A DNA stretch of 64,000 bases from Streptomyces sp. MNU76 (GTDB taxonomy: Bacteria > Actinomycetota > Actinomycetes > Streptomycetales > Streptomycetaceae): positions 407,529-471,528 of the forward strand of contig NZ_JAJKLK010000008.1 of assembly GCF_020982545.1 (NCBI RefSeq), in the 5' to 3' direction. This document shows positions 1 through 8,939 of this stretch, in pieces. How positions within the stretch are numbered: the stretch's first letter is position 1; every line of letters begins with the position of its first letter. The notes beneath the pieces were generated by a model that was not told the origin of the DNA, did no database searches, and saw nothing but the letters and a program-made list of their open reading frames with translations. Made by a program: the position numbers and the translations under genes.

Positions 1-616
1 TCTCGGCCTCCGCCAGGTTCGGCGTCGACAGGCCCGCCTCGACCGATATCCCGTGCACGCCGAGGAACAGCACATCGAAGTGGAGCGCAGCGATCGCCTG
101 ATCGGCCACCGGCCCCACCAGCGAGTCGGACGGCGTCCGCACCCCACCGGTGAGCACGACGGTCGCCGCACCCTGCCGGGGGCCGGTCGTGCGCTGGGCG
201 GCGTGGAAGACGTCGGCCACCCGCACCGAGTTGGTGACCACGGTCAGATCCGGCACGTCCACGAGCCGGTGCGCGAGCGCGTACGTCGTCGTGCCGCCCG
301 ACAGGGCGATCGCCGAGCCCGGCGCCACCAGCTCCGCGGCCGCCCGTGCGATGTCCTCCTTGGCGGTCAGCTCCAGCCCGGACTTCGCCTCGAACCCCGG
401 CTCGTGGGTGCTCGCCTCGGCCACCGGCACGGCGCCGCCGTGCACCTTCTCCACCGCGCCCTGACGGGCCAGCGCGTCCAGATCGCGGCGGACGGTCATG
501 TCCGAGACACCGAGTTTCCGCGTCAGCTCGTTGACCCGGACCCCGCCCCGCCGTCGTACCTCGTCGAGGATCAGGGCTCGGCGCTGCTCCGCGAGGAGGT
601 TCTGGTTCTCACTCAC
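1..616 (-). CDS. DeoR/GlpR-family transcriptional regulator (3' end beyond window)
   Basis: Sugar-metabolism repressor of the DeoR family; about 205 codons are visible and the C-terminus runs off the left edge. The N-terminus is a DeoR winged helix (ILDEVRRRGGVRVNELTRKL, then VSDMTVRRDLDAL and KVHGGAV). It is followed by the sugar-phosphate-sensing, ribose-5-P-isomerase-like domain with the characteristic LSGGTTTYALAHRL loop. The start is a GTG at 616 beginning V/M-SENQNLLAEQRR, the usual beginning of the family. The effector and target genes lie outside the window, so the specific sugar cannot be named. Family assignment is firm; specificity is unknown. Confidence 0.9.
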   Translation of the reverse strand, partial: MSENQNLLAEQRRALILDEVRRRGGVRVNELTRKLGVSDMTVRRDLDALARQGAVEKVHGGAVPVAEASTHEPGFEAKSGLELTAKEDIARAAAELVAPGSAIALSGGTTTYALAHRLVDVPDLTVVTNSVRVADVFHAAQRTTGPRQGAATVVLTGGVRTPSDSLVGPVADQAIAALHFDVLFLGVHGISVEAGLSTPNLAEAE

Positions 617-907
617 GTTCGCTCCGGTCCTCTCGCCCCATCACGCCCGACACGCCTTCCCTACCCCCTCCGACGAGGACATTCCCCCGTCCCCGGTCCC
701 GAGGACGTCCCATATTCGCACGCTCCACCGCAGGTGACGCCATTCCCCGCACAGTCGCGTGCACGTCACGCTGCGTTCCTCGCGCCCGCCACTATCACAT
801 GGATCGGGGAGATTCGGTGATCACAGGTGTATGACGTCCGATCTGGGGCGATCATCAGTGCCTGCACATCACACCGACTTGTGGCGCGTCACGGGGGAAG
901 CGGAACA
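617..907. other. Divergent intergenic region
   Basis: This 291-bp gap lies between the leftward DeoR gene and the rightward membrane-protein gene. It must hold both promoters. It is somewhat less G+C-rich near 700-830, but I could not fix a convincing -35/-10 pair or a DeoR operator by eye. Confidence 0.4.
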
Positions 908-3520
908 GTGGATCGTGCGAGGGAACATACGGCACATACGGAACCCAGGGAACAGCCGGCATCGCGGGACGGGGGCCGACACCCCTGTTCCGGCCGTTCC
1001 GCGACGGACGGGACCGCCCTCGAACTCCTGGTCCACGGCGTCGGCGGCACCACCCCCGAACGCATGCTCGACGATCCGCGCACGGTCCGTGTCACCGGCG
1101 ACGACACGGCCGCGGTCTTCCGGCGCATCGACGACGCCGACGCGGAGAAACATCCCGCCGACCATCGCGGCAAGCCCGTCCCCGAGGCCTACGTCTGGTG
1201 CAACCTCACCTCCGGGAACAGCTCACGGGCCCTGTGGCTGCTGTTGCTGCCGTTCATGGTCGTCAACCTCGCGCACTGGATGCGCCCCAGCAGCCGCGGT
1301 CGCCGACGCACGGTACGCCTCTACGGGCTCCTCGTCCGGCTGGTCGGCCTCACCCTGACCGTGCTGCTCGTCGCGGCGGCCTGTGAGGTCGCGCTCGACC
1401 TGACCGCCTGGCAGTGCGCCGGCGCACGCGCGTGCGCGGAGGCACACACCTGGCTCGGCTTCCTCTCTCCCGCCGTCTCGGACGACGGCTGGTGGAGCCG
1501 GCCCGGCCGCCGCCTCGCCGTGGCGGCCGTGGTGCCCGCCGCGCTGACCGGCCTGCTGTGGTACCTCTCCCACCGCACCTGGAGCGCGTACGAGTCCCAG
1601 CGCCCCATGGACCGCGACGACGTCCGCGCCGAGGACGAGAAGCCGGCCCCGGACGCACCCGAGGGCGAGGCCGCGACCCACATCGCAGCCGTGGGCGACG
1701 CCGCGACTCACATCGCAGCCGCAGCCGCAGCCGCAGCCGATGCCACGGCCCGAGCCGCAGCCGATGTCGAGGACACGGCCCGTGTCGCGCTCGGCCGGCC
1801 CGGGTTCTGGTACGGGCGCCGTCTCGTCGCCAGGCTGCGCGCCGCCCACGCGGCGGCCGGGTTCCTCACCGTCGCGGCGGCCGTGGGCACCTCGGCGGCC
1901 CGCCACGACCGCCGAGCGGGCGGACCGGCCCTCCTGGAGCTCCTGGGCTGGCTGCTGAACTCGGCGCTCGTGCTGCTGGCGGTGAGCGTGCTCTGGGTGG
2001 TCTGCCGCAGAGGCCGCAGCGAGCGGCGCCTCGACAAGGAACTCGACGAGAACCTGGTCCGTCTCCTCCCGGCCTGCTCGATCGCAGTGCTCGTCCTCGC
2101 CGTGGTGTACGCCGGGTGGTCGCGCCCCGGCTGGAGGTCGACGGGCCGACTGCCGGGCGACCTGGCCTTCGGCGGGATCACCCTGGTGCAGGGCCTCCTC
2201 GTCGTCGCGCTCGGCGTGGTCGCCCACCTCCTCCACCGCTCCCGCCCCGACCCGCGCACCGCCATGTACGGCCTGGCCGGCCCCGCCGTCGCGATGCTCG
2301 CCTGTGCCCTCGGGGGCGTGATGTCCGCCGGTGTCGCCCAGCGGGTTGCCGACTGGCTGGGCGGCACGGAGGACGCCCTCTCCGGCCCGCCCGTCCTCCT
2401 GACCTGGCAGGCCTCCGTCATCCCACCCCTCCTCCTGGTCCTCCTCGCCCTCCTGGCCTGGCTGGCCCACCGCACCTGGGTCCTGCGCGAGGCGGAGACG
2501 GCGGCGGTGGAGCGCGAGTACGGCCTGCTGGGAGAACCGCCGTTGGAGCCGCTGGAGCCGCTGGAGCCGCAGGAGCCGCAGCAGCCCTCGGCACCCGGAG
2601 CTTCCGGCCCGGCGCTGAACGGGGAGCACGAGGCACAGGACGCCGGTCGCACCCGTCGTATCGCGCGGACCCGCGCCATGGCGGCCCTCACCGACCGGGC
2701 GCCCCGCATCGTCGCCGTCACCTCCACCGTGACTCTGCTGCTCGGCGCGGCGGCCCTCACCGGTGCCCTGGTGACGGGCGAGACACCGGCGGGGGTGGCG
2801 CACGGCTCGTACGACATCGTCGCGGGCGCCGCCGAGACCGCGCAGGCGCTGGGGTCCTGGCTGATCGGCGTGGGTTTCCTGCTGTTCGTCACCTGGGGCC
2901 GCCGGGCCTACAAGGACGCCTCCGCGCGGCGCACGATCGGCATCCTCTGGGACGTGGGCACCTTCTGGCCCCGAGCCGCACACCCGTTCGCACCGCCCTG
3001 CTACGCCGAGCGGGCCGTACCCGACCTGACCTGGCGCATGGCCACCTGGACCCGCTCCACCGGCGGCCGGCTCGTCATCTCCGGCCATTCCCAGGGCAGC
3101 GTCCTCGCAGCGGCCGCCGCATGGCAGCTCACCCCGTCGGTGCGCCGACGCGTCGCGCTGCTCACCTACGGATCACCGCTGGAGCGGCTGTACGGGCGCT
3201 GGTTCCCGGCCCACTTCGGCCCGGAGTCGCTCGCCGCCCTGCACCGCGAGGTCGACTGCTGGCGCAACCTGTACCGCCGCACCGACCCCATCGGCGGCCC
3301 CGTGCGGCTGACGAGCCGGCACGGAACGCAGGTCGACGCCGAGCCCTTCACGGACCCGCTCGCCTACGGCCGCACCGGCGCCCACCCGCTGCCCGCCCCG
3401 ATCCTCGGCCACTCCGACTACCAGGCCGACCCGGCCTTCGTGGCCGAACGCAAGCACCTGCTGGACCGGCTCGGCACTCAGCTGCCGGGGCCCCGGACCT
3501 CGCCTGGTCCCGACAGCTGA
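908..3520 (+). CDS. Large multi-pass membrane protein with C-terminal alpha/beta-hydrolase (lipase-like) motif
   Basis: About 870 aa. I placed the start at GTG 908 because a GGGGAAG ribosome-binding site sits 7 nt upstream; an in-frame ATG at 827 lacks one. Near the N-terminus comes ELLVHGVGGTTPE, a lipase/hydrolase-type strand and oxyanion loop. Then follow roughly eight to ten hydrophobic segments (for example LWLLLLPFMVVNLAHWM and LLVRLVGLTLTVLLVAAA). The C-terminus carries the nucleophile elbow RLVISGHSQGSVLAAAAAWQ (GHSQG) and further on ILGHSDYQ, which may supply the catalytic His. The hydrolase fold thus appears split by the membrane region. An Ala-rich repeat and a PLEP repeat fall in cytosolic linkers. 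Substrate unknown; an esterase or lipase at the membrane is inferred. It stands alone, ending just before a convergent peptidase relic. Confidence 0.7.
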   Translation: MDRAREHTAHTEPREQPASRDGGRHPCSGRSATDGTALELLVHGVGGTTPERMLDDPRTVRVTGDDTAAVFRRIDDADAEKHPADHRGKPVPEAYVWCNLTSGNSSRALWLLLLPFMVVNLAHWMRPSSRGRRRTVRLYGLLVRLVGLTLTVLLVAAACEVALDLTAWQCAGARACAEAHTWLGFLSPAVSDDGWWSRPGRRLAVAAVVPAALTGLLWYLSHRTWSAYESQRPMDRDDVRAEDEKPAPDAPEGEAATHIAAVGDAATHIAAAAAAAADATARAAADVEDTARVALGRPGFWYGRRLVARLRAAHAAAGFLTVAAAVGTSAARHDRRAGGPALLELLGWLLNSALVLLAVSVLWVVCRRGRSERRLDKELDENLVRLLPACSIAVLVLAVVYAGWSRPGWRSTGRLPGDLAFGGITLVQGLLVVALGVVAHLLHRSRPDPRTAMYGLAGPAVAMLACALGGVMSAGVAQRVADWLGGTEDALSGPPVLLTWQASVIPPLLLVLLALLAWLAHRTWVLREAETAAVEREYGLLGEPPLEPLEPLEPQEPQQPSAPGASGPALNGEHEAQDAGRTRRIARTRAMAALTDRAPRIVAVTSTVTLLLGAAALTGALVTGETPAGVAHGSYDIVAGAAETAQALGSWLIGVGFLLFVTWGRRAYKDASARRTIGILWDVGTFWPRAAHPFAPPCYAERAVPDLTWRMATWTRSTGGRLVISGHSQGSVLAAAAAWQLTPSVRRRVALLTYGSPLERLYGRWFPAHFGPESLAALHREVDCWRNLYRRTDPIGGPVRLTSRHGTQVDAEPFTDPLAYGRTGAHPLPAPILGHSDYQADPAFVAERKHLLDRLGTQLPGPRTSPGPDS
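1665..1765 (+). repeat. In-frame short repeats coding ATHIAA and polyalanine
   Basis: Two near-identical units coding AATHIAA are followed by a run of GCAGCC hexamers coding alanines. They lie inside the membrane protein's cytosolic linker and are likely prone to length change by slippage. Confidence 0.6.
2537..2586 (+). repeat. 9-bp tandem repeat (CCGCTGGAG) coding PLEPLEP
   Basis: About five copies of a 9-bp unit code a Pro-Leu-Glu linker between the membrane segments and the C-terminal part of the same protein. Confidence 0.6.
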
Positions 3521-3792
3521 CATCCCGCGCGGGACGCTCGCCCGTGGTCAGGAACGCGGTCACGGCACGGTTGCCGCAGGCATCGCCGGTACCCAGGTAG
3601 ACGCCGTGACCCGATCGGTACGGCAAGCTCGGCGGACTCCTGCCCGGCCGGACCGCCGGGCTGGGCGCACGGGCACCAGGCGAGTGACGGTGAGGGCGAG
3701 GAGGCGAGAGCCGGGGTCGTGGCCGTCAGAAGGGTGCCGACGACCGAGGCGGTGAGAGCGTGGACCAGGGCGTTCCGGGTGCGAGCTGTCAT
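3520..3792 (-). pseudogene. Relic of secreted tripeptidyl aminopeptidase (TAP/SlpD-type alpha/beta hydrolase)
   Basis: Two ends of one gene remain and its catalytic middle is gone. The 5' end begins at ATG 3792 with MTARTRNALVHALTAS, a signal peptide with an Ala-x-Ala-like cleavage region (TTPALASSPS). It continues into LAWCPC...ESAELAVPIG, matching the conserved start of Streptomyces TAP-family mature enzymes. In another frame near 3520-3630 lies GHGVYLGTGDACGNRAVTAF...RDVSC, the usual C-terminal end of the family with its paired cysteines. The GxSxG nucleophile and about 400 residues are missing, so the gene cannot make enzyme. The original stop codon seems to be lost where it meets the end of the convergent membrane-protein gene. 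Confidence 0.65.
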
Positions 3793-3898
3793 GGCCCCAT
3801 GCTGTCCGAGGGGCCACTGCCGCCCCATCCGGCAGCCCGGTCACCCGGGGGTGGGGTCTGCCCCCGGCCCTCGGCCCGCGAACCCGTCGGCCCGCGGC

Positions 3899-6337
3899 CT
3901 ACGGCAGCTCCGGCAGGTCCTCCGCGTAGAGCAACGTCAGGTCGTCCGTGCTCGGTTCGTCGACCTGGGCCACTCGGCTCGCGTGCCGCTCGACCATCGC
4001 CTCGAAGGTCTGGCGCGCGGTACGGCCGTTGCCGAAGGCCGGGCCCTTGGGGAGGGCGGTGAAGTACTTCAGCAGGGCGTCGCCCGCGCCCGGCGCCAGC
4101 CGGTACTCGTGCTCCTCGGCCTGCTGCTCCACGATCCGCAACAGCTCGTCGGGGACGTAGTCGTCGAAGGTGATGGTCCGTGAGAAACGGGACGCGACAC
4201 CGGGGTTGACGGTGAGGAAGCGCTCCATCTCGGCCGTGTAGCCCGCGACGATGACCACGACCGCGTCGCGGTGGTCCTCCATCAGCTTCACCAGGGTGTC
4301 GATGGCCTCCTTGCCGAAGTCCCTGCCCGAGTCCTCCGGCGACAGCGCGTACGCCTCGTCGATGAACAGCACACCGCCACGGGCCCGTTCGAACGCCTCC
4401 TGGGTGCGGATCGCGGTGGAGCCGATGTGCTCACCGACCAGGTCCACCCGGGACACCTCGACGAGATGCCCCTTCTCCAGGACACCGAGCGAGGCCAGGA
4501 TCTCGCCGTAGAGACGGGCGACCGTGGTCTTGCCGGTGCCGGGGGAGCCCGTGAACACCAGGTGCCGTTTGACCGAGGCAGCCTTGAGGCCGGCCTGCTG
4601 GCGGCGGCGGCCCACCTCGATCATGTCGGTGAGGGCGCGGACCTCGCGCTTGACGCTGTCCAGGCCGACCAGCGCGTCGAGTTCGCCGAGGACTGCCTTC
4701 GAGGTCCGCGCCGACGGCTCGGGCGCCACGGCGGGCACGGCCGTCGGTGGCTGCTCGGCGGGGCGCTGACCCGGGATCGAGCCCAGTGGAGCGGGCGCCT
4801 GAGCGCTGGTCTGGGTGGCCGTCTCCCGCGGGGCGGGGGTCCGCACGGACGCGCTCTCGTCGCTGGTGCAGTCCTCGACCACCGGACCACCGCCGGCCGT
4901 GCCGGGGCCGCCGTCAGCGAACTCGTAGCCACCGCGGGCGCAGCGCTCCGTACGGCACTTGCGCAGCGTCGCCTGGCAGCCGTCGATGATGTGGAAGCCG
5001 TAGCCTCCGCTGCCGGTCACCCGGCAGTCGAGGAAGCTGCCGCGGCCCTCGGCGGAGACGTAGAAGCCGGCCTCGGCGGGAGAGGTCACCGTGCAGCGCT
5101 CGATGGTCGGGTCGGCGCCCTTGGTGACGATCACACCGGTCTGTGTGCCGTCCACCGTGCAGTTGTTGAGAGTGCCGCCGCTGCCGTGGTCGCGGAACCA
5201 GGCACCCGTGGCGGCGTCCCGGATACGGCAGTCGTCGAGCTGCGCGATGGCCCCGTCGCTCACCGACACCGCCGTGTTGCGCACCTGCGACAGGTCGCTG
5301 TCGACGACGTCCGCGCGGGAGCCACGGTCCAGCACGAACAGCGCGTCCGGCACGTCGTGCACCCGGCAGGACTCCAGCACCGCCGTCGCGCCGTCGCTGA
5401 CCCAGACCGCCGGGTAGTCGCCGGTGCTGTCGAAGATCTCGCACTGGTTGGCGTCCACCCGGGTGCCCGGGTCCCACACCGACAGGCCGTTGCGCCCGAA
5501 CTGCCGGACCGACGTACGGGTCAGGGTGAGGACCGAGCGCGAGCGGAGGTCCACCGCGTTCTCGGGGATGTCGTGGATGCGGCAGTCCGCGAGGGTGAGC
5601 ACGGCGTCGGTGTCGAGGGTGACCCCGTCGGCCGTGGTCCGGTGCACATCGCAGTCGGTGAGATGGGCCGTGGCCCGCCCGGTGATCTGTACGCCGCTGC
5701 CGCGGACCTCGTAGATCTCGCAACCGACGGCCTCCAGCGCGGAGTTCTCCCCGGTCGCCGTCAGGCCGGAGCCCGAGGTGTGGTGGATGCGGCAGCGCTC
5801 CAGCCGGGGGTGGCCGCCGCCGCGCACCGCGACTCCGGCCTGGCCGGCCGCGACGACCTCGCACTCCTCGAACACGCCCCCGCCGCCGTCGACCACGGCG
5901 ATGCCGATGCCGGCCGGGTTGTCGACCGTGCAGCGCCGGACCGTGGGGCGGGCGCCGCCGCGCACCTCGATACCCGCGGCGGAGCGGGTGACGATCCGCA
6001 GGTCCAGCAGCTCGGGGGTGCCGTCCTCGACGAGCAGCGCGGGCGCCGCCGCGTCCTGCCCCTCCACATGCAGGTCCTGCACGACGGCCGAGGCGCAGAC
6101 GGTGAGCGGCACACCGTCCACGGGCGCGATGCGCACCGAGCCCGGCGAACCCTCCGGGCCGCGCAGCGTGACCCCGCGCCGCACCACGAGGTTCTCCCGG
6201 TACGTGCCCGGAGCGACGATGAGCACGTCGCCGTCGCTCGCGGCCTCCAGGGCCGCGGCGAGCGACGAGTACTCACCCGTGCGGCGCCGCCACCGCGATG
6301 TACCGGTGTGCGTCACCTGGACCGTGCCCTGTGCCAT
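3899..6337 (-). CDS. Right-handed beta-helix / CbxX-CfqX (SpoVK-type) AAA+ ATPase fusion
   Basis: About 812 aa. Start chosen at ATG 6337 (MAQGTVQVTHTGTSRWRRRT). Residues ~20-500 form a parallel beta-helix of NosD/pectate-lyase type: an opening segment (DVLIVAPGTYRENLVVRRG) and then some 18 rungs with repeats like LxDCxIHD and VxGGARPTVRRCTV. An Ala/Pro-rich linker follows. Residues ~550-812 are an AAA+ module with Walker A GSPGTGKTT, Walker B VLFIDEAYAL, sensor VVVIVAGYTAEM and arginine finger ASRFSRT. This AAA+ subtype resembles rubisco-activase CbxX and type VII secretion EccA proteins. The helix probably binds a partner or polymer that the ATPase remodels; the target is unknown. It is apparently monocistronic. 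Confidence 0.88.
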   Translation of the reverse strand: MAQGTVQVTHTGTSRWRRRTGEYSSLAAALEAASDGDVLIVAPGTYRENLVVRRGVTLRGPEGSPGSVRIAPVDGVPLTVCASAVVQDLHVEGQDAAAPALLVEDGTPELLDLRIVTRSAAGIEVRGGARPTVRRCTVDNPAGIGIAVVDGGGGVFEECEVVAAGQAGVAVRGGGHPRLERCRIHHTSGSGLTATGENSALEAVGCEIYEVRGSGVQITGRATAHLTDCDVHRTTADGVTLDTDAVLTLADCRIHDIPENAVDLRSRSVLTLTRTSVRQFGRNGLSVWDPGTRVDANQCEIFDSTGDYPAVWVSDGATAVLESCRVHDVPDALFVLDRGSRADVVDSDLSQVRNTAVSVSDGAIAQLDDCRIRDAATGAWFRDHGSGGTLNNCTVDGTQTGVIVTKGADPTIERCTVTSPAEAGFYVSAEGRGSFLDCRVTGSGGYGFHIIDGCQATLRKCRTERCARGGYEFADGGPGTAGGGPVVEDCTSDESASVRTPAPRETATQTSAQAPAPLGSIPGQRPAEQPPTAVPAVAPEPSARTSKAVLGELDALVGLDSVKREVRALTDMIEVGRRRQQAGLKAASVKRHLVFTGSPGTGKTTVARLYGEILASLGVLEKGHLVEVSRVDLVGEHIGSTAIRTQEAFERARGGVLFIDEAYALSPEDSGRDFGKEAIDTLVKLMEDHRDAVVVIVAGYTAEMERFLTVNPGVASRFSRTITFDDYVPDELLRIVEQQAEEHEYRLAPGAGDALLKYFTALPKGPAFGNGRTARQTFEAMVERHASRVAQVDEPSTDDLTLLYAEDLPELP

Positions 6338-6448
6338 GGCGTTGCTGTGCCCCCACCTCGTGGAACGCGGGTCGATGCCGAACAGTTCGGCTGGTCGGTC
6401 CACCGTAGCGTGCGCGGGCAGGGGGAGTTGACCGGAGTGGAAAGGCGG

Positions 6449-7081
6449 TCAGCTGCCCGTGCCCGTCCTGCCCCAGTCCGGCCCGGCCTTGTCCCATGCC
6501 TGGTCCCAACGGGTGTAGCGATGGCGGATCATGCGCCAGACGATCAGCCGTCGGATCCCCTCGACCAGTCCCGCGGCGAGCACAGTGGAGCCGAATCCGG
6601 CCAGCACCGCGTGGGTGGTCGCGGTGGCGGTGTCCAGGGGGCGGCCCACCGTGCGGCCCTGGCGGTCAGTCCACAGCGTGAAGTGGTCGCCGGGCCGAGG
6701 GGTCTTGAGGTTCGCCATGACCGTGCCGTGCCGGGCGGTGCCGTCCGGGCCGGTCCAGTCGGCGACGACCCGGCTCTGCCGGTCCCGGGTCGTCGCGGTC
6801 TCCGGATCCGGGTCCAGGGGGGAGCCGTCGACCTTCTTGACGACCGTGGCCGTGACCCGGTGGCGGCTCAGCTGCTGGTCCCGCACGGACTGCTGCAGGG
6901 CGCTCTGGGCGCTGGTGCCGACGACGGCGCCGATCAGCGGCGCGGCGACCAGGATCAGTACGAGGGCGGCGAACGCCAGCCAGGCCTCGACCAGATCGGT
7001 CGGCCGTCGCAGTGGGTTGTGACGCCAGCGCCACAGCCCGCCGAACGCCCGTAGTCCACCGATTGCCCGCACTCGCCCCAC
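6449..7081 (-). CDS. Rv1733c-like membrane protein
   Basis: About 210 aa with two transmembrane helices (LAFAALVLILVAAPLIGAVV near residue 35 and HAVLAGFGSTVLAAGLV near 165) flanking an extracytoplasmic domain of about 110 residues. This is the architecture of the actinobacterial Rv1733c family. Conserved features include the RRPTDLVEAW lead-in and the LWTDRQGRTVGRPLD segment. Function unknown. The drawn start is GTG 7081; GTG 7072 gives better spacing to the AAGGGGG box and may be the true start. It is leftward, just upstream of the beta-helix/AAA gene, but separated by about 110 bp. Confidence 0.75.
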   Translation of the reverse strand: MGRVRAIGGLRAFGGLWRWRHNPLRRPTDLVEAWLAFAALVLILVAAPLIGAVVGTSAQSALQQSVRDQQLSRHRVTATVVKKVDGSPLDPDPETATTRDRQSRVVADWTGPDGTARHGTVMANLKTPRPGDHFTLWTDRQGRTVGRPLDTATATTHAVLAGFGSTVLAAGLVEGIRRLIVWRMIRHRYTRWDQAWDKAGPDWGRTGTGS

Positions 7082-7324
7082 ACCCCCTTACGCGTCCGTG
7101 ATAGCCCCGGGCGGAGCCGTCCACGCGCGATCCCGGTCAAGAGAGAGGGAAATCACCCTCCGACCGGCCTTCTCATGAACTTCTCACAAAGACCCAACGG
7201 CCGGACCCGCGGCGTGTGTTCCCCGCGCGAACCGAATCGTAGGCCGAATCGGGGGAGATTGAACTTTCAAGAGGGTTTCGGGGGTTCTCTCAGGACCGCC
7301 CAGAACCCATCGGGATCGAACTCG

Positions 7325-8149
7325 CTATTCGAGCACCCGGACCGGATCGCCGACCCGTACCGTGCCCGGGGATTCCGGGACGAGGTTCTGTCCGAAGGCC
7401 AGCTTGTCGCCGAAGCGGCGGTGGCGGGCCAGGGTCCGCAGCGGCTCACGGCCGCGTTCGGCGGTGTCCTGGTCGGTGGTGGTCACCACGCACCGGCCGC
7501 ACATCTTGGCGACCCGGAAGCTCACTTCGCCGATGGTGACCCGCCGCCATCCGTCCTCGGCCCAGGCGTCCGTGCCGTCGACGACGACGTTCGGCCGGAA
7601 GCGGCTCATCGGCAGCGGGCCTTCCTCGGCGTGGTCGCCCCGGGCGATCAGGTCGTTGAGCGCGTCCAGCGAGGCGAGTGTGGTGAGCAGCAGCGGATAG
7701 CCGTCGGCGAAGCTGACGGTCTCGCCGGGGCGGGCGTACTCGGGGTCGATCGGTCGGCGGGTCGCCGGGTCGTCGAGGTGCACGAGCCGGACCGGGAGGC
7801 CCAGGTAGTCGCTGAACCAGGTGTGCGCCGCCGCGTCGGCGGGGACGCCCTCCACCTTGTCCCGCCAGATCTCCACGGTGATCGTGTCGGCGGGGGAGGG
7901 TACCGGGACGGTGAGGGGCTCGCGGCCGGGCGCGGACAGCAAGAGGCCGCCGCGGGGCTGCTGCCCGGCGGCGGCCAACGCCATGCGCGGATGCGGACGT
8001 TGAGTGATGACCTTGCCCGAGTCGTCGACCAGCACCCAACGGCGGTCGCCCGCCAGCCCCCAAGGCTCCACGGCGGCCTCGTCGGGGGCGAAGCCCCGGG
8101 CCGCCTTCAGCGGGTGGACATAAATCGAGTGCAGTGACGGATTCCCCAT
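7325..8149 (-). CDS. MOSC-domain protein (YcbX/MOCS-C type)
   Basis: 274 aa, start ATG 8149. The N-terminal beta-barrel (LHSIYVHPLKAARGF...GDRRWVLVD) precedes a MOSC domain with the conserved cysteine region KMCGRCVVTTTDQDT and the end VRVGDPVRVLE. Relatives bind sulfur or molybdenum-cofactor intermediates, and several reduce N-hydroxylated compounds. The exact substrate here is unknown. Length matches the family. The start is 70 bp downstream (in the leftward sense) of a DUF6643-like gene. Confidence 0.9.
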   Translation of the reverse strand: MGNPSLHSIYVHPLKAARGFAPDEAAVEPWGLAGDRRWVLVDDSGKVITQRPHPRMALAAAGQQPRGGLLLSAPGREPLTVPVPSPADTITVEIWRDKVEGVPADAAAHTWFSDYLGLPVRLVHLDDPATRRPIDPEYARPGETVSFADGYPLLLTTLASLDALNDLIARGDHAEEGPLPMSRFRPNVVVDGTDAWAEDGWRRVTIGEVSFRVAKMCGRCVVTTTDQDTAERGREPLRTLARHRRFGDKLAFGQNLVPESPGTVRVGDPVRVLE

Positions 8150-8203
8150 GGGGTCATCCTGCCAGCAGGCTGTGACAACCCCACGCGAAAGGTTCCAGAT
8201 GCC

Positions 8204-8624
8204 TCAGTACCCGCGGTACTGCTGGCCGTTGTACGGGTCCTGCTGGTACGGGACCGCGGGGGCCGGGCGGGGGGCCGCCGGGCGCATGGCCTCGTAGCCC
8301 GCCATCGGACGTTGCTGCTGCGGCGGCTGGGCGCCCGGGTAGCCGCGCGGGCCGGCGGCCTGCTGCGGGATGTACGCGTTCGGCGCCTGCTGGAGCGGCG
8401 AAGGCTGCTGGGCCTGCGGATAACCGTAGGCGGGCTGGGAGAGGCGGCAGCGCGGACGGGAGGGCGGGCAGGTTGCTGCCCGGCGTGTCGTACGCGGCAG
8501 GTACCCGGATCGGGGCGATCTGAGGGGTTCCCCGCTCGGCGACGAGAGAGTCGTAGATCGGGGTGTCCGCGAAGGACGAGGCGGAGTAGTAACCGCCGCC
8601 GTAGGTGGAGCGGGGGGAGGTCAT
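8204..8624 (-). pseudogene. DUF6643-like Streptomyces protein, frameshifted
   Basis: A small Pro/Gln/Tyr-rich protein conserved in Streptomyces, function unknown. It starts at ATG 8624 (MTSPRSTYGGGYYSASSF... DTPIYDSLVAERGTPQIAPI) and this frame holds to about residue 60. The tail, with PQQQRPMAGYEAMRPAAP and DPYNGQQYRGY followed by a stop at 8204, lies in another frame. The break lies at ~8435-8470, and the total length (421 nt) fits two single-base losses in G/C runs. It may be a sequence error, in which case the protein is about 140 aa. The N-terminal block and YRGY end are the basis for the call. Confidence 0.65.
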
Positions 8625-8939
8625 GGCACATAAGTTAAGCCCACGATGTGCTGGTTGGGGAGACCGATAAGAGGGTTGTTTTCCGTGTCGGCAGTGACGC
8701 CGGATCCCCAATGCGAGCGAACTCGGCGAAAAAGGGCAGCAAAGCGCGTTCTGATCGTGTAAGGGCCGAGTTCCCGGCCGGTTACCGGCGGTTGACCAAG
8801 GATCTTTCGGTACGGGTTCTGGGGCATCCGGGCCCCGGGGGAATAGGTTGGGCCGACAACGGATCCGGCCGGATCCGACGGACTGCGTGGGACGCGGCCC
8901 GGTGACGACCTTCTGGATGACCATCTGATGGGGGCGGAC

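Noticed and set aside
4271..7054. 927-codon rightward open frame antisense to the beta-helix/AAA gene
   Set aside because: A shadow frame from third-position G/C bias. It has no domain, signal or ribosome-binding site, whereas the opposite strand carries clear motifs.
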